Assembly (NCBI GenBank): GCA_902566705.1
Contig: CACFJT010000003.1
Span: 59,286 to 123,285 of the forward strand
Length of the DNA: 64,000 nt
DNA from: an uncultured Pelagibacteraceae bacterium
Lineage (GTDB): Bacteria > Pseudomonadota > Alphaproteobacteria > Pelagibacterales > Pelagibacteraceae
Direction of reading: 5' to 3'
Part shown: positions 1 to 9,080 of the stretch, one piece after another
How the letters are laid out: the number at the start of each line of letters is the position of its first letter
Numbering within the stretch: position 1 is the first letter of the stretch
Notes under the pieces: generated by a model
Seen by the model: only the letters and a program-made list of their open reading frames with translations
Database searches by the model: none
What the model was told of the DNA's origin: nothing
Translations under genes and position numbers: made by a program

Positions 1-723
1 GATGCAAAATTGATTTTAGAACAAGCAAGGGTAATAAAGTCACCTGATGAATTAATTTGTATGAAAGCAGCAATAGAAGTTGCAGAAAAAGGTGTATCAA
101 AAATGAGATTAGATCTTAAACCAGGAATGACTGAAGATGAATTGTGGTCAATTTTACATAAAACGAATATTGAAAATGGAGGCGAGTGGATTGAGTGTAG
201 GATTCTATCTTCTGGTGAAAGAACAAATCCATGGATGCAAGAGAGCAGTAATAAAGTTATGCAACAGGGAGAAATTGTTGCATTTGATACAGATATGGTT
301 GGTCCCTATGGATACTGTGCTGATATATCAAGGGCCTTTGTAGTTGGACATAAATTTAATGATGAGCAAAAAAAACTATATTCAATGGCTAGAAATCAAA
401 TTGATCATAATTTTAGATTAATAAAACCAGGAATGAGTTTTAAAGAATTTATAAAAAAATCTTGGGTTTTGCCTGATGAATATTATGGAAATAGGTATTC
501 ATGTATGGTTCATGGAATTGGTTTGTGTGATGAGTGGCCCCAAATAAGATATCCAACTGATGGTGGAGAAGAAGGTGGAACTTTTGAAAAGAACATGACA
601 ATCACACTAGAAAGTTATATTGGAAAAGTTGGTGGTAAAGAAGGTGTAAAACTTGAACAACAGTATCTTGTTGGTGAAAATGGACTTGAATTAATGTCCC
701 ATCATCCTTTAGAAGATATTTAA
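1..723 (+). CDS. dddP: DddP-like DMSP lyase of the M24 metallopeptidase fold, 5' end cut off by the window
   Basis: The reading frame is open from base 1, so the gene enters from the left and only about the C-terminal 240 residues are seen. Counting from the TTG at base 10, the metal ligands are D93, D95, D105, H168, E201 and E216. As I recall the published DddP residues (D295, D297, D307, H371, E406, E421, catalytic D377), the spacings 2, 10, 63, 33 and 15 match closely, and D174 sits six residues after the histidine as D377 does. Ordinary M24 peptidases have a wider Glu-Glu gap. DddP cleaves DMSP to DMS and acrylate. An M24 peptidase of other substrate remains possible. Confidence 0.7.
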   Translation, partial: DAKLILEQARVIKSPDELICMKAAIEVAEKGVSKMRLDLKPGMTEDELWSILHKTNIENGGEWIECRILSSGERTNPWMQESSNKVMQQGEIVAFDTDMVGPYGYCADISRAFVVGHKFNDEQKKLYSMARNQIDHNFRLIKPGMSFKEFIKKSWVLPDEYYGNRYSCMVHGIGLCDEWPQIRYPTDGGEEGGTFEKNMTITLESYIGKVGGKEGVKLEQQYLVGENGLELMSHHPLEDI

Positions 724-1133
724 TGAAAATTATTTTAGTAATGGGTTTACCTGGAGCTGGTAAAACAACTCTAGCAAATGAAATGGCACCACTATTAAAT
801 GCAAAAAGACTAAATGCAGACGAAGTGAGAAAAGCTGCAAATGATTGGGATTTTTCAGAGGAAGGAAGGGTAAGACAAGCAAAAAGAATGGCTGAAGCAG
901 CTTTAAAAATAAAAGAACAAGGTCATTATGTAATTGCTGATTTCATTGCACCAACACCTAAAGCAAGAAGCATGTTTCCATCAGATTTTAGAGTGTGGGT
1001 CGATACAATTAAAAAAGGAAGATTTGAAGACACTAACCAAATGTTTGTTAATCCTAAGAATTTTGATTTTCATGTAACAACTCAGGATGCAAAAAATTGG
1101 GCACCAAAAATAATAGAGGAGATAAAAAAATGA
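723..1133 (+). CDS. Small P-loop kinase resembling adenylylsulfate kinase (CysC-like)
   Basis: The start overlaps the previous stop by one base (TAATG). A Walker A motif, GLPGAGKTT, lies at residues 8-16. A later stretch (FSEEGRVRQAKRMAE, then VIADFIAP) resembles the region of APS kinases that follows the substrate-binding Asp. At 136 residues it is clearly shorter than usual CysC (about 200), so the substrate may not be APS. No cysD/cysN partner is visible. Its four-base overlap with the nucleotidyltransferase gene behind it suggests that the two proteins act on the same substrate. The kinase fold is well supported; the substrate is unknown. Confidence 0.7.
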   Translation: MKIILVMGLPGAGKTTLANEMAPLLNAKRLNADEVRKAANDWDFSEEGRVRQAKRMAEAALKIKEQGHYVIADFIAPTPKARSMFPSDFRVWVDTIKKGRFEDTNQMFVNPKNFDFHVTTQDAKNWAPKIIEEIKK

Positions 1134-1504
1134 CACACCAATGGGATAACAAAAAACCAACAGCACAAATGCTAGGAAGATGGCAACCTTTTCACGATGG
1201 GCATTATACTTTATTTAAAGAAATTATAAAAAAAACTGGACAAGTTTGTATTCAAATCAGAGATGTGCAAGGTGTGGATGATAATCCTTTTGATTTTGAA
1301 ACAGTAAAAAAAAACATTGAAGACAGATTAAATCCTGAATTTAAAGGACAATTTAAAATTATGTTAGTACCTAATATTACAAATATTTGTTATGGTAGGG
1401 GAGTTGGATATAAGATTGAGGAAATAGTTTTAGATGAAGAAACTCAAAAAATATCAGCTACTAAAATAAGAGCAAAAATGAGAGAAGAAGGAAAGTTAAA
1501 ATAA
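1130..1504 (+). CDS. HxGH-motif nucleotidyltransferase (cytidylyltransferase-like)
   Basis: I place the start at the ATG at 1130, inside the ATGA overlap with the kinase stop, because an AGAGGA ribosome site ends at 1120. The longer frame from 1097 has no such site. The 124-residue product carries HDGH at residues 22-25, the nucleotide-binding HxGH signature, and ISATKIR near residue 108, which matches the C-terminal ISSTxIR signature of NMN, pantetheine-phosphate and CTP transferases. It would transfer a nucleotide to a phosphorylated acceptor, plausibly the product of the upstream kinase. The family is clear; the acceptor cannot be told. Confidence 0.75.
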   Translation: MTHQWDNKKPTAQMLGRWQPFHDGHYTLFKEIIKKTGQVCIQIRDVQGVDDNPFDFETVKKNIEDRLNPEFKGQFKIMLVPNITNICYGRGVGYKIEEIVLDEETQKISATKIRAKMREEGKLK

Positions 1505-1510
1505 AATTAA

Positions 1511-2362
1511 ATGAACGATAGACTTAAGACTATTGTAGATTTAGAAAAATATCCAATACACGATTTGAATTCACCAATAATTAAAAATCTAGTTAAAAAA
1601 TGTAAAGAAGAACTGGATCAACATAGTTGTTCAAGAATTCCAAATTTTATTTTACCTAAATCACTTAAGGTCATGAATTCTGAGTTAGAAAAACAACTAG
1701 ACGAAGTTTATATGTCTAAAGAAAGTATAAATGCATACTTATATGCAAAGGATGATCCTTTATTACCAAAAGATCATCCAAAAAGAACTTTTATGAATAG
1801 ATATAATGGATATTTAAATTCAGATTGTTTTCCAAAAGATTCAGAGATGAAATATCTATACGAAACTGAAGAACTGTTAAAATTTGTATCTGCTTGTTTA
1901 GACGTTTCACCTATTTACAGATGGGCAGATCCTTTAGCATGTCATGCGTATAATGTTATGAAACCAGATGGAGTACTCCCATGGCATTTTGATAGTTGTG
2001 AATTTACGCTTAGTTTAATGATCCAAAAACCTGAGAAGGGAGGTGTATTTGAGTACTGTCCAAATATTAGAGAACCAGGAAACGAAAATTTTGAAGAAGT
2101 GCAAAAAGTTATAGCAGGAGACAGAACAAGAGTAAGACAATTAAAATTAGAGCCAGGAGATTTACAAATATTTAAAGGTAGATTTACATTGCATAGGGTA
2201 ACCAAAGTTGAAGGCCAAAAATCAAGATATATGTGTATTCCAGCTTATGTTTTAGACCCATGGAGAGTAAACACCCCAGAACATTCCAAAGCTATTTATG
2301 GCAAAGTTTTACCAATTCATATAGAAAGAAATCATGTTAGATCCGATGGATTAACTGATTAA
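1511..2362 (+). CDS. HalD/BesD-like Fe(II)/2-oxoglutarate oxygenase, hydroxylase form
   Basis: The cupin-type iron site is visible: H159 and D161 in WHFDS, distal H228 in FTLHRV, and R239 as the probable 2-oxoglutarate anchor. The context (GGVFEYCPNIREPG, then LEPGDLQIFKGRFTLHRVT) resembles the family annotated as HalD/BesD amino-acid halogenases. True halogenases replace the Asp of HxD by Gly or Ala to make room for chloride. Here Asp is kept, so hydroxylation is expected rather than chlorination. At 283 residues the length suits the family. The substrate, perhaps a free amino acid or small amine, is inferred only from relatives. The next gene starts directly after its stop. Confidence 0.72.
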   Translation: MNDRLKTIVDLEKYPIHDLNSPIIKNLVKKCKEELDQHSCSRIPNFILPKSLKVMNSELEKQLDEVYMSKESINAYLYAKDDPLLPKDHPKRTFMNRYNGYLNSDCFPKDSEMKYLYETEELLKFVSACLDVSPIYRWADPLACHAYNVMKPDGVLPWHFDSCEFTLSLMIQKPEKGGVFEYCPNIREPGNENFEEVQKVIAGDRTRVRQLKLEPGDLQIFKGRFTLHRVTKVEGQKSRYMCIPAYVLDPWRVNTPEHSKAIYGKVLPIHIERNHVRSDGLTD

Positions 2363-3142
2363 ATGACTAGTAACATTAAAATTAAAAAAATTAACAACGA
2401 AGTTTCATCAATTATCATTGATGAACCAAAAACTTATAATTCTTTATCATTCAAAAATCTTTCAGATTTATTAAAAGCATTAAAAAAATTAGATACTGAT
2501 AAAAAAGTTAAAGTAATAATATTAGAGGGTGCTGGTAAAGGATTTAGCGCAGGACACAATTTAAAAGAAGTTAAAGGTTTAAAAAAGAGAGATAAATATT
2601 TAAAATTATTTAATCTTTGTTCAAAAGTAATGCTTCAAATTGTTGAAGGAAGAAAACCAGTAGTTGCTAAAGTTCATGGGGCGGCATTTGCAGCTGGTTG
2701 TCAATTAGTTGCAAGTTGTGATTTAGCATATAGCACAAAAGATTCATTGTTCGCTACTCCAGGTGTAAATATAGGTTTATTTTGTAGTACACCAATGGTT
2801 GCTGTAAGTAGAAAAATAAATCGAAAACCAATGATGAAAATGTTGTTAACAGGAGAACCTATCAATGCAAATTATGCTAAAGAAATAGGTTTAATTAATG
2901 ATTATTTTTCAAAAACAAAATTAAATAATGAAGTGCTAAAGGTGGCAAACAAAATTGCTTCTAAATCTAATTTAACAATAAAAATTGGAAAACAAGCTTT
3001 TTATAAACAATTAGAAATGCCTCTGAATAAAGCTTATGCTTATACAAGCAAAATGATGACCCTTAACATGATGGCAATGGATGCTAAAGAAGGAATTTCT
3101 GCTTTTTTAGAAAAAAGAAAACCAAATTGGAAAAATAAATAG
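2363..3142 (+). CDS. Crotonase-fold protein, ECHDC3-like enoyl-CoA hydratase/isomerase family
   Basis: The crotonase pattern is clear: GAGKGFSAGHNL near residues 56-67 and HGAAFAAGCQL at 105-115 form the oxyanion hole and CoA site, followed by FATPGVNIGLFCSTP. The two glutamates that add water in classical enoyl-CoA hydratase appear to be replaced by Q114 and G134, as in the eukaryotic ECHDC3 group. It therefore probably does not act as a standard hydratase; it may be an isomerase, a thioesterase-like enzyme or a proofreading enzyme. The DddP-like gene nearby makes an acryloyl-CoA role tempting, but the missing acids argue against a simple AcuH. It begins immediately after the preceding stop. 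Confidence 0.8.
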   Translation: MTSNIKIKKINNEVSSIIIDEPKTYNSLSFKNLSDLLKALKKLDTDKKVKVIILEGAGKGFSAGHNLKEVKGLKKRDKYLKLFNLCSKVMLQIVEGRKPVVAKVHGAAFAAGCQLVASCDLAYSTKDSLFATPGVNIGLFCSTPMVAVSRKINRKPMMKMLLTGEPINANYAKEIGLINDYFSKTKLNNEVLKVANKIASKSNLTIKIGKQAFYKQLEMPLNKAYAYTSKMMTLNMMAMDAKEGISAFLEKRKPNWKNK

Positions 3143-3324
3143 TGATAAAAAATATTTTAATAGTAGTTTTTATTATTATTGGTGTATTAGTAATTTATAA
3201 TTTTAAGGATCATAATCAAAAAAGAGCGATCGAAGCATGCGTAGCTGGAACTAAAACGTTGGAAAAACCAATGACTGCTTCTGAGGCAAGAATATTTTGT
3301 GAGAAACAAATTAAAAATAATTAA
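3142..3324 (+). CDS. Small single-pass membrane protein of unknown function
   Basis: The 60-residue product starts with GTG in a one-base overlap with the crotonase stop and ends in a one-base overlap with the next gene. This tight packing is the main evidence that it is real. Residues 4-20 form one hydrophobic helix, followed by a charged cytoplasmic or periplasmic segment with two cysteines, C33 and C53, in helical surroundings. The C-terminal part could form a small helical hairpin closed by a disulfide if it faces the periplasm. I recognise no family. Confidence 0.6.
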   Translation: MIKNILIVVFIIIGVLVIYNFKDHNQKRAIEACVAGTKTLEKPMTASEARIFCEKQIKNN

Positions 3325-3758
3325 TGAGTAATATTAAGGAAATTCTTTCAAAATATAATACTATTGCTATGGTGGGAGTAAGCAATGATCCAACTAAAGC
3401 ATCAACTATTGTAATGAAATACATGCAAGAATATGGATATAAAGTTTATCCAGTTAACCCCAGAGCCGAGGGTCAAAAAATTTTAGGGCAAGAAGTTTTT
3501 GCTAAAATATCAGATATTAAAGATCAGATTGATATCGTAGATGTGTTTAGACCATCTAAAGAAGTCTATGCTATAGCAGAGGATACTATTAAAATCGGAG
3601 CTAAAGTTTTATGGTTACAGCTTGGTATACGAGACGAAAAGGCAAAGGATTTGATGGAAAAAAATGATATTAAGTATGTTGAAAACAAATGTACAAAAAT
3701 GGAATATCAAAAATATTTTCTAAAAGTTAGACAGGCGTTTCCAGTTTTGAGTGACTAA
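3324..3758 (+). CDS. CoA-binding domain protein (YccU-like)
   Basis: The 144-residue protein is a single Rossmann domain of the CoA_binding_2 type. It has an N-terminal IAMVGVSNDPTKAS nucleotide loop, YKVYPVNPRA in the second strand region, a VDVFRPS segment, and a C-terminal ENKCTKMEY motif with the conserved Cys and Lys. Homologues bind CoA in the cytoplasm; no reaction is established for them. It overlaps both neighbours by one base (TAATG at each end), so it is translated with the crotonase and the transporter, consistent with a shared acyl-CoA theme. Confidence 0.85.
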   Translation: MSNIKEILSKYNTIAMVGVSNDPTKASTIVMKYMQEYGYKVYPVNPRAEGQKILGQEVFAKISDIKDQIDIVDVFRPSKEVYAIAEDTIKIGAKVLWLQLGIRDEKAKDLMEKNDIKYVENKCTKMEYQKYFLKVRQAFPVLSD

Positions 3759-5368
3759 TGAACAAAGTAATTAAGTTTTTAGATAGTACTTTTTTAGACT
3801 TGGGTCGACAATTTAAGTGGACTTACTTACCACCATTAATGGTATATATGGCTGCAGGTATATCTGGTTTAACAGGTATAGTTGGTACGTTCTTTGTAAA
3901 AGATTATTTAAATTTATCTGCTGCATTTCTTGCAGGCCTAGGTTTTTGGGCAGGTATTCCTTGGGCATTAAAAATGCCACTAGGTCATCTAGTAGACCTT
4001 ATTTGGGAAAGAAAAAATTATATGGTTTACTTTGGTGCGTCTCTAATAGCTTTAAGTTTACTTATTATGTATGGGCTAATTGTTCATACAGAAGAAATGT
4101 CTCAAGTTTTTTCTGTAGAGACTTGGTTTGTGATTAGTGTGATTTTGGCTCCCGTTGGTTATGTAGTTCAGGATGTAGTCGCTGATGCTATGACTGTCGA
4201 AGCTGTTCCTTTAGTTGATGAAACTGGAAATAATTATTCCAAAGATCAAATAAAAATAATGCATACAACAATGCAAACTCTTGGACGGTTCGCAATTATT
4301 GGTGGTACTGTCCTTGTAGCGTTAGTTAATGTAATTTTGTTTAGAGACGTAGAGAGTTTAGAGCAAACTGAAAAGATAAATTTATATGGAACTATTTATA
4401 TCTACGCACTTGTAATACCTTTAGTTTCTATCTTAGGTGTAATTTTAGCTAATTATTTAAGATATAAAAAAATACAAACTTTAAAATCTAAAGGTCTAGA
4501 ATATAAAGATGAAAGAGGTAATGAGAAAACAAAAATAAACTGGTGGATATTAGGAGGAAGTTTAGTTTTTGTTATTTTCACATTGTCCATTGGGTCCTTT
4601 AAAGTACCTTTTGCTCAAGAAATCGTATTTTTAGGTTCAGTAGTAATTATTTTGTTTTTAATGTTTAAGCTTATAAAGGAATTACCTCAGGAATTAAGGT
4701 TAACTATAGTAGGTACAGCAGTTATTATTTTTATATTTAGAGCTATGCCTGGACCTGGACCAGGATTGACATGGTTTGAAATTGATGAGCTCGGATTTAA
4801 TGAGCAATTTTTTTCTATATTATCATTACTTGCATCAATTTTAACATTAGCTGGTATTGTTTTGTTAAGACCATTTATGGCAAATAATTCAATTGCTAAA
4901 ATTATTGTTGTTTTAAGTATTGCAGGAGCAATTTTATTTTTACCAAGTGTTGGAATGTATTATGGTTTTCATAATTGGACAGCTTCATTAACAGGTGGAG
5001 TAGTTGATGCAAAGTTCATCGCATTAATAAACACAGCTCTTGAATCTCCTCTGGGACAAGTCTCAATGATTCCTCTTTTAGCATGGATAGCAAAAAATGC
5101 TCCAGCACATTTAAAAGCAACTTTTTTTGCAGTTTTTGCATCCTTTACAAATCTTGCATTATCAGCAAGTGCATTAGGAACTAAGTATTTAAATGAAATT
5201 TTTACGGTTACAAGAGAAGTGAAAGATAAAGTTTCAGGTGAAATTCAAACTACAGCAGATTATTCTGAACTTGGGATTTTATTAATTGTTGTGACACTTT
5301 TGACATTAATTCTTCCAATATTATTTGTAATTATTATCAATAATAGTAAATACAAAACATCAGAGTAA
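3758..5368 (+). CDS. Multi-pass BT1/MFS-type transporter
   Basis: The 536-residue protein has about twelve or more hydrophobic helices. The N-terminal part (PPLMVYMAAGISGLTGIVGTF, then PWALKMPLGHLVDL) resembles the folate-biopterin BT1 branch of the major facilitator superfamily, with AmpG-like MFS carriers as the alternative. A soluble loop near residues 240-265 separates the two halves, and a long external loop precedes the last helices. The substrate cannot be read from sequence; a pterin, a nucleoside-like compound or an osmolyte is possible. It ends the plus-strand run that starts with dddP, joined to the CoA-binding gene by TAATG. Confidence 0.65.
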   Translation: MNKVIKFLDSTFLDLGRQFKWTYLPPLMVYMAAGISGLTGIVGTFFVKDYLNLSAAFLAGLGFWAGIPWALKMPLGHLVDLIWERKNYMVYFGASLIALSLLIMYGLIVHTEEMSQVFSVETWFVISVILAPVGYVVQDVVADAMTVEAVPLVDETGNNYSKDQIKIMHTTMQTLGRFAIIGGTVLVALVNVILFRDVESLEQTEKINLYGTIYIYALVIPLVSILGVILANYLRYKKIQTLKSKGLEYKDERGNEKTKINWWILGGSLVFVIFTLSIGSFKVPFAQEIVFLGSVVIILFLMFKLIKELPQELRLTIVGTAVIIFIFRAMPGPGPGLTWFEIDELGFNEQFFSILSLLASILTLAGIVLLRPFMANNSIAKIIVVLSIAGAILFLPSVGMYYGFHNWTASLTGGVVDAKFIALINTALESPLGQVSMIPLLAWIAKNAPAHLKATFFAVFASFTNLALSASALGTKYLNEIFTVTREVKDKVSGEIQTTADYSELGILLIVVTLLTLILPILFVIIINNSKYKTSE

Positions 5369-5379
5369 TTATTTTTAAA

Positions 5380-5841
5380 ATGAAAATTATTTTTAAAGTA
5401 TTAATTTTATTATTGATATCTTCGACTTTTTCAAATGCTGACTTATTAAATCCCAATAGCACTATAAAACCAAAAGAAGTTATTAAGATTCAACTAACTG
5501 GGCTTCAAAAAAATGATTCAAAATTTAAAGATAGTGGAATTGAACAAACATGGAATTTTGCTCATCCAAACAACAAGAGAGTAACAGGACCATTAAGTAA
5601 TTTTAAGATGATGTTAAAAAGCGACTCTTATGGGATGATGATTGACCACCTAAGTCACACAATCACTGAACTTGGAAGTAGTGACAAATGGGCTCAATTT
5701 GAAGTTATCATTCTTGATAAGGATAAAATTTATCACAAATTCAATTGGCAAGTCGAAAAGTACACCTCTGAGGGAACTTTGAAAGATTGTTGGTTAACCA
5801 CAATGGTATCTAACCCAATCCCTCTTGGAAGCTCAATTTGA
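5380..5841 (+). CDS. Exported DUF4864-like protein
   Basis: Residues 1-20 form a signal peptide with a likely cut after SNA. The mature part of about 130 residues has an NTF2-like layout: an initial helix with IKIQLTGLQKND, then TWNFAHP, a TGPLSNFKMML helix, and FEVIILD and FNWQVEK strands ending in WLTTMVSNP. This resembles DUF4864 proteins, whose function is unknown. It starts 11 bases after the transporter stop and probably shares its transcript. The family assignment rests on pattern memory only. Confidence 0.6.
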   Translation: MKIIFKVLILLLISSTFSNADLLNPNSTIKPKEVIKIQLTGLQKNDSKFKDSGIEQTWNFAHPNNKRVTGPLSNFKMMLKSDSYGMMIDHLSHTITELGSSDKWAQFEVIILDKDKIYHKFNWQVEKYTSEGTLKDCWLTTMVSNPIPLGSSI

Positions 5842-5898
5842 TTGTCTACAGATACATTTTTGTTTCGTTACAATTAAAAATTTAGTAGGAATTGCTAA

Positions 5899-8331
5899 AT
5901 GAAAACAAAAACTAAAGTTGTAGTAGTTGGTGGAGGAGTTGTAGGAGTTAGCGCTCTTTATCATTTAGCAAAAAAAGGTTGGTCCGATGTAGTTCTTGTT
6001 GAAAGAAAAGAGTTAACCTCAGGATCTACTTGGCACGCTGCAGGATTATTACCTTTATTTAATATGAGTTATTCTGTGGGACAACTTCATAAGTATGCGG
6101 TTAATCTTTACAAAACACTTGAAGAAGAAACTGGAAAAAATGTTGGTTTTAGTGTTGTTTCAAATATTCGTTTAGCAAGTACAAAAGATAGAATGGATGA
6201 ATACCATCAATATGCAGGTGTTGCTCGAACTATTGGAGTAGATGTTAAATTTTTGAAACCAGAGCAAGTAAAAGAAATCTGGCCATTATGTAATACAGAT
6301 GATTTAGTTGGCGCAATACAACACCCTGAAGATGGATATATCCAACCAGCAGATTTAACACAAGCATTAGCAACAGGTGCAAGAAATAGAGGAGCTGAAA
6401 TTTATAGAAATACAACTGTCCTATCAATGAGACAAACTAAAGAAGGATGGGTTGTAGAAACAGACAAAGGATCAATAGAGTGTGAACATGTTATTTCATG
6501 TTCAGGAAATTTTGCACGACAAACAGGTGAAATGGTAGGATTAGATATTCCAGTAATACCTGTTGAACATCAATACATTGTTACAGAACCGCATCCTGCA
6601 ATTCAAAAAAGAAAAAAAGACGGATTACCAGAAATGGGTGTCTTAAGAGATAGTGATAGCAGATGGTATATGAGGGAAGAAGCCGGAGGATTAATTTTAG
6701 GTCCTTATGAAGATGGTGCACCAGCTTGTTATGTAGAAGGGCCATCAAAAAATTCGGAATATGAATTATTTCAAGAAGACTTAGACAGATTAGCACCACA
6801 TATTGAAGGAGCAATTCATAGAGTTCCTGCGTTTGGAGAAGTTGGAGTAAAAAAAGTTTATAACGGAGCAATTTGCTATACTCCTGATGGAAATCCAATT
6901 GTTGGACCAGCCTGGGGACTTAAAAATTTTTGGATTAATGAAGGACATAGTTTTGGAATAACGGCAGCAGGTGGTGCAGGTTGGCAATTAGCAGAGTGGA
7001 TTGTTGATGGTGAACCTACAATTGATATGTTAGGTGTTGAACCAAGGCGTTACGGTAACTATGCAACTAAATCTTATTTGAAAGCAAAAAATGAAGAAGC
7101 ATATAGCCATGTATTTATTGTTCACTATCCAGATGAAGAAAGGCCAGCAGCAAGACCACTAAGAACAGCCCCTTGTTATGAAAGAATGAAAAATTTAGGA
7201 GCAGTTTTTGGTCAGAAATTTGGATGGGAAAGACCTAATTTTTTTGCAACTGATGGAATGGAGCAAAAAGATGATTGGTCATTTAGAAGATCAAAATGGT
7301 TTGATGCTATTAAAAAAGAATGTCAAAATGTGAAAGAAAATGTTGGTCTTTTAGATATGACTGCGTTTGCAAAATGTAGAATTAAGGGACCTAAAGCAGA
7401 AGAATTTTTAGATTATTTAGTTGCAAACAAACTTCCAAAGAAAATTGGAAGGATAAATTTATGTCATGCTTTAAACACTAAAGGTGGAGTGCATTCAGAA
7501 TTTACAATAATGAAAGAAGCAGAGAATAGTTACTATTTAGTTTCTGCTGGAGCAAATTTAAGATTAGATCATGATTGGATACAAAAATGGATGCCGGATG
7601 ATGGATCTGTAATTTTTGAAGATTTAACTAATAGTACAGGAGTTCTAGTAGTAGCGGGTCCTAAAGCTAGACAATTAATGCAAAAAGTTTCAACGGATGA
7701 TTTTTCAAATGAAAATTTCAAATGGCTAACTGCTAAAAATGTAAATGTTGGATACGCTCCAGTAAATGCGATGAGAGTAAACTTTGTTGGTGAGCTTGGT
7801 TGGGAATTACATCATCCAATTGAATATCAAAATCATATTTTTGACAAATTAATGGAAGCGGGTAAAGATTTAGGAATAAAACCTTTTGGAATTAGAGCCA
7901 TGAATAGCTTAAGAGTTGAAAAATCTTACAAATTAGTTGGCACAGAATTATCAATTGAATACTCGCCATACGAGTCTGGCCTTGATAGATTTGTTCATCC
8001 AAATAAAGGAAACTTTATTGGTTTAGAGGCACTTAATAAATGGAGAGAAAAAGGCTTTGATAATAAATTAGTTACTTTAGAGGTTCATAATACTAAAGAT
8101 GCTGATGTATTGGGAAATAACCCAATTTTTAAAGATGGGAAAGTTGTTGGAAGAGCAACGGGTGGTGAATTTGGATTTAGATTAGATAAATCAATAGCTC
8201 TTGCAATGGTTAAACCAGATTGTTCAAATGTGGGCGACAAATTACAAGTTGATATATTAGGTGAAATGTACGAGGCTACTGTACTTGATGAAAGTCCATA
8301 CGATTCAGAAAATAATTTATTGAGAGCTTAA
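5899..8331 (+). CDS. Dimethylglycine/sarcosine dehydrogenase family flavoprotein with folate (GcvT-like) domain
   Basis: The 810-residue protein has an N-terminal FAD-binding DAO domain ([18 protein letters not shown] at about residues 7-24), a linker domain and a C-terminal aminomethyltransferase-like folate domain from about residue 440. H46 in GSTWHAAGL corresponds to the histidine that carries covalent FAD in mammalian dimethylglycine dehydrogenase. It should demethylate dimethylglycine or sarcosine, passing the one-carbon unit to tetrahydrofolate and electrons to ETF. The EtfB, EtfA and ETF-QO genes follow at once, with a one-base overlap to etfB, which strongly supports an ETF-linked dehydrogenase. 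Which methylglycine is used cannot be settled from the sequence. Confidence 0.88.
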   Translation: MKTKTKVVVVGGGVVGVSALYHLAKKGWSDVVLVERKELTSGSTWHAAGLLPLFNMSYSVGQLHKYAVNLYKTLEEETGKNVGFSVVSNIRLASTKDRMDEYHQYAGVARTIGVDVKFLKPEQVKEIWPLCNTDDLVGAIQHPEDGYIQPADLTQALATGARNRGAEIYRNTTVLSMRQTKEGWVVETDKGSIECEHVISCSGNFARQTGEMVGLDIPVIPVEHQYIVTEPHPAIQKRKKDGLPEMGVLRDSDSRWYMREEAGGLILGPYEDGAPACYVEGPSKNSEYELFQEDLDRLAPHIEGAIHRVPAFGEVGVKKVYNGAICYTPDGNPIVGPAWGLKNFWINEGHSFGITAAGGAGWQLAEWIVDGEPTIDMLGVEPRRYGNYATKSYLKAKNEEAYSHVFIVHYPDEERPAARPLRTAPCYERMKNLGAVFGQKFGWERPNFFATDGMEQKDDWSFRRSKWFDAIKKECQNVKENVGLLDMTAFAKCRIKGPKAEEFLDYLVANKLPKKIGRINLCHALNTKGGVHSEFTIMKEAENSYYLVSAGANLRLDHDWIQKWMPDDGSVIFEDLTNSTGVLVVAGPKARQLMQKVSTDDFSNENFKWLTAKNVNVGYAPVNAMRVNFVGELGWELHHPIEYQNHIFDKLMEAGKDLGIKPFGIRAMNSLRVEKSYKLVGTELSIEYSPYESGLDRFVHPNKGNFIGLEALNKWREKGFDNKLVTLEVHNTKDADVLGNNPIFKDGKVVGRATGGEFGFRLDKSIALAMVKPDCSNVGDKLQVDILGEMYEATVLDESPYDSENNLLRA

Positions 8332-9080
8332 TGAAAATTTTAGTAGCTGTAAAAAGAGTTATTGATTACAACGTGCAAATCAGAGTAAAAGAAGATGGAA
8401 CTGGTGTAGTTACTGACAATGTTAAAATGTCAACTAATCCCCCTGATGATAATGCAATAGAGGAAGCTGTAAAAATTAAAGAGGCAGGCAAAGCTACAGA
8501 AGTAGTTGCAATAACTGTCGGTGAAGAAAAAGCTCAAGAGACTGTCAGAAAAGCTTTAGCAGTTGGTGCAGATAGAGGTATTCACGTAAAAGCAGATGGA
8601 ATACTAGAGCCACTCGCTGTTTCAAAAATTTTACAAAAAATAGTTGATAAAGAAAAGCCAGATTTAGTGTTTATGGGTAAACAAGCAATTGATGATGATT
8701 GTAATCAAACAGGTCAAATGTTGAGTGCTTTACTAAATTGGCCACAAGCTACATTTGCTTCAAAGATTGATGTTAAAGATAATAAATTAGAAGTAACTAG
8801 AGAAATAGATGAAGGTCTTGAAACAATTGAAATAAATGTTCCAGCCATTGTGACATGTGATCTTAGGTTGAATGAACCAAGATATGCTTCATTACCAAAT
8901 ATAATGAAAGCAAAGAAAAAACCAATTGAAGAAATTGCTGCCTCTGATTTAGGTGTGGATGTGTCTCCAAGATTAGAACAAATAAAGGTAGAAGAACCTC
9001 CAAAAAGAAAAGCAGGCATTAAAGTAGCAAATGTTGCTGAATTAGTTCAAAAATTAAAGAATGAGGCAAAGGTTATATAA
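8331..9080 (+). CDS. etfB: Electron transfer flavoprotein beta subunit
   Basis: The 249-residue length and the landmarks are typical: [15 protein letters not shown] at the start, the [12 protein letters not shown] segment, [23 protein letters not shown] in the AMP/FAD-facing region, and a terminal AKKKPIEE stretch. EtfB pairs with EtfA to carry electrons from flavin dehydrogenases to ETF-ubiquinone oxidoreductase. It overlaps the dehydrogenase stop by one base and etfA by one base, so the three are translated together. The linkage points to methylglycine oxidation as its main electron source here. Confidence 0.97.
   Translation: MKILVAVKRVIDYNVQIRVKEDGTGVVTDNVKMSTNPPDDNAIEEAVKIKEAGKATEVVAITVGEEKAQETVRKALAVGADRGIHVKADGILEPLAVSKILQKIVDKEKPDLVFMGKQAIDDDCNQTGQMLSALLNWPQATFASKIDVKDNKLEVTREIDEGLETIEINVPAIVTCDLRLNEPRYASLPNIMKAKKKPIEEIAASDLGVDVSPRLEQIKVEEPPKRKAGIKVANVAELVQKLKNEAKVI

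Noticed and set aside
1097-1129. Eleven-residue longer N-terminus for the nucleotidyltransferase
   Set aside because: It lies within the kinase gene and lacks a ribosome site, while the ATG at 1130 has a good one.
723-1504. Kinase and nucleotidyltransferase as a sulfate activation pair
   Set aside because: The second protein has an HxGH fold of the NMN/cytidylyl type with no ATP-sulfurylase features, and no sulfate genes are near.
2363-3142. AcuH acryloyl-CoA hydratase next to dddP
   Set aside because: Both catalytic glutamates of the hydratase mechanism appear replaced, so the name is not supported.
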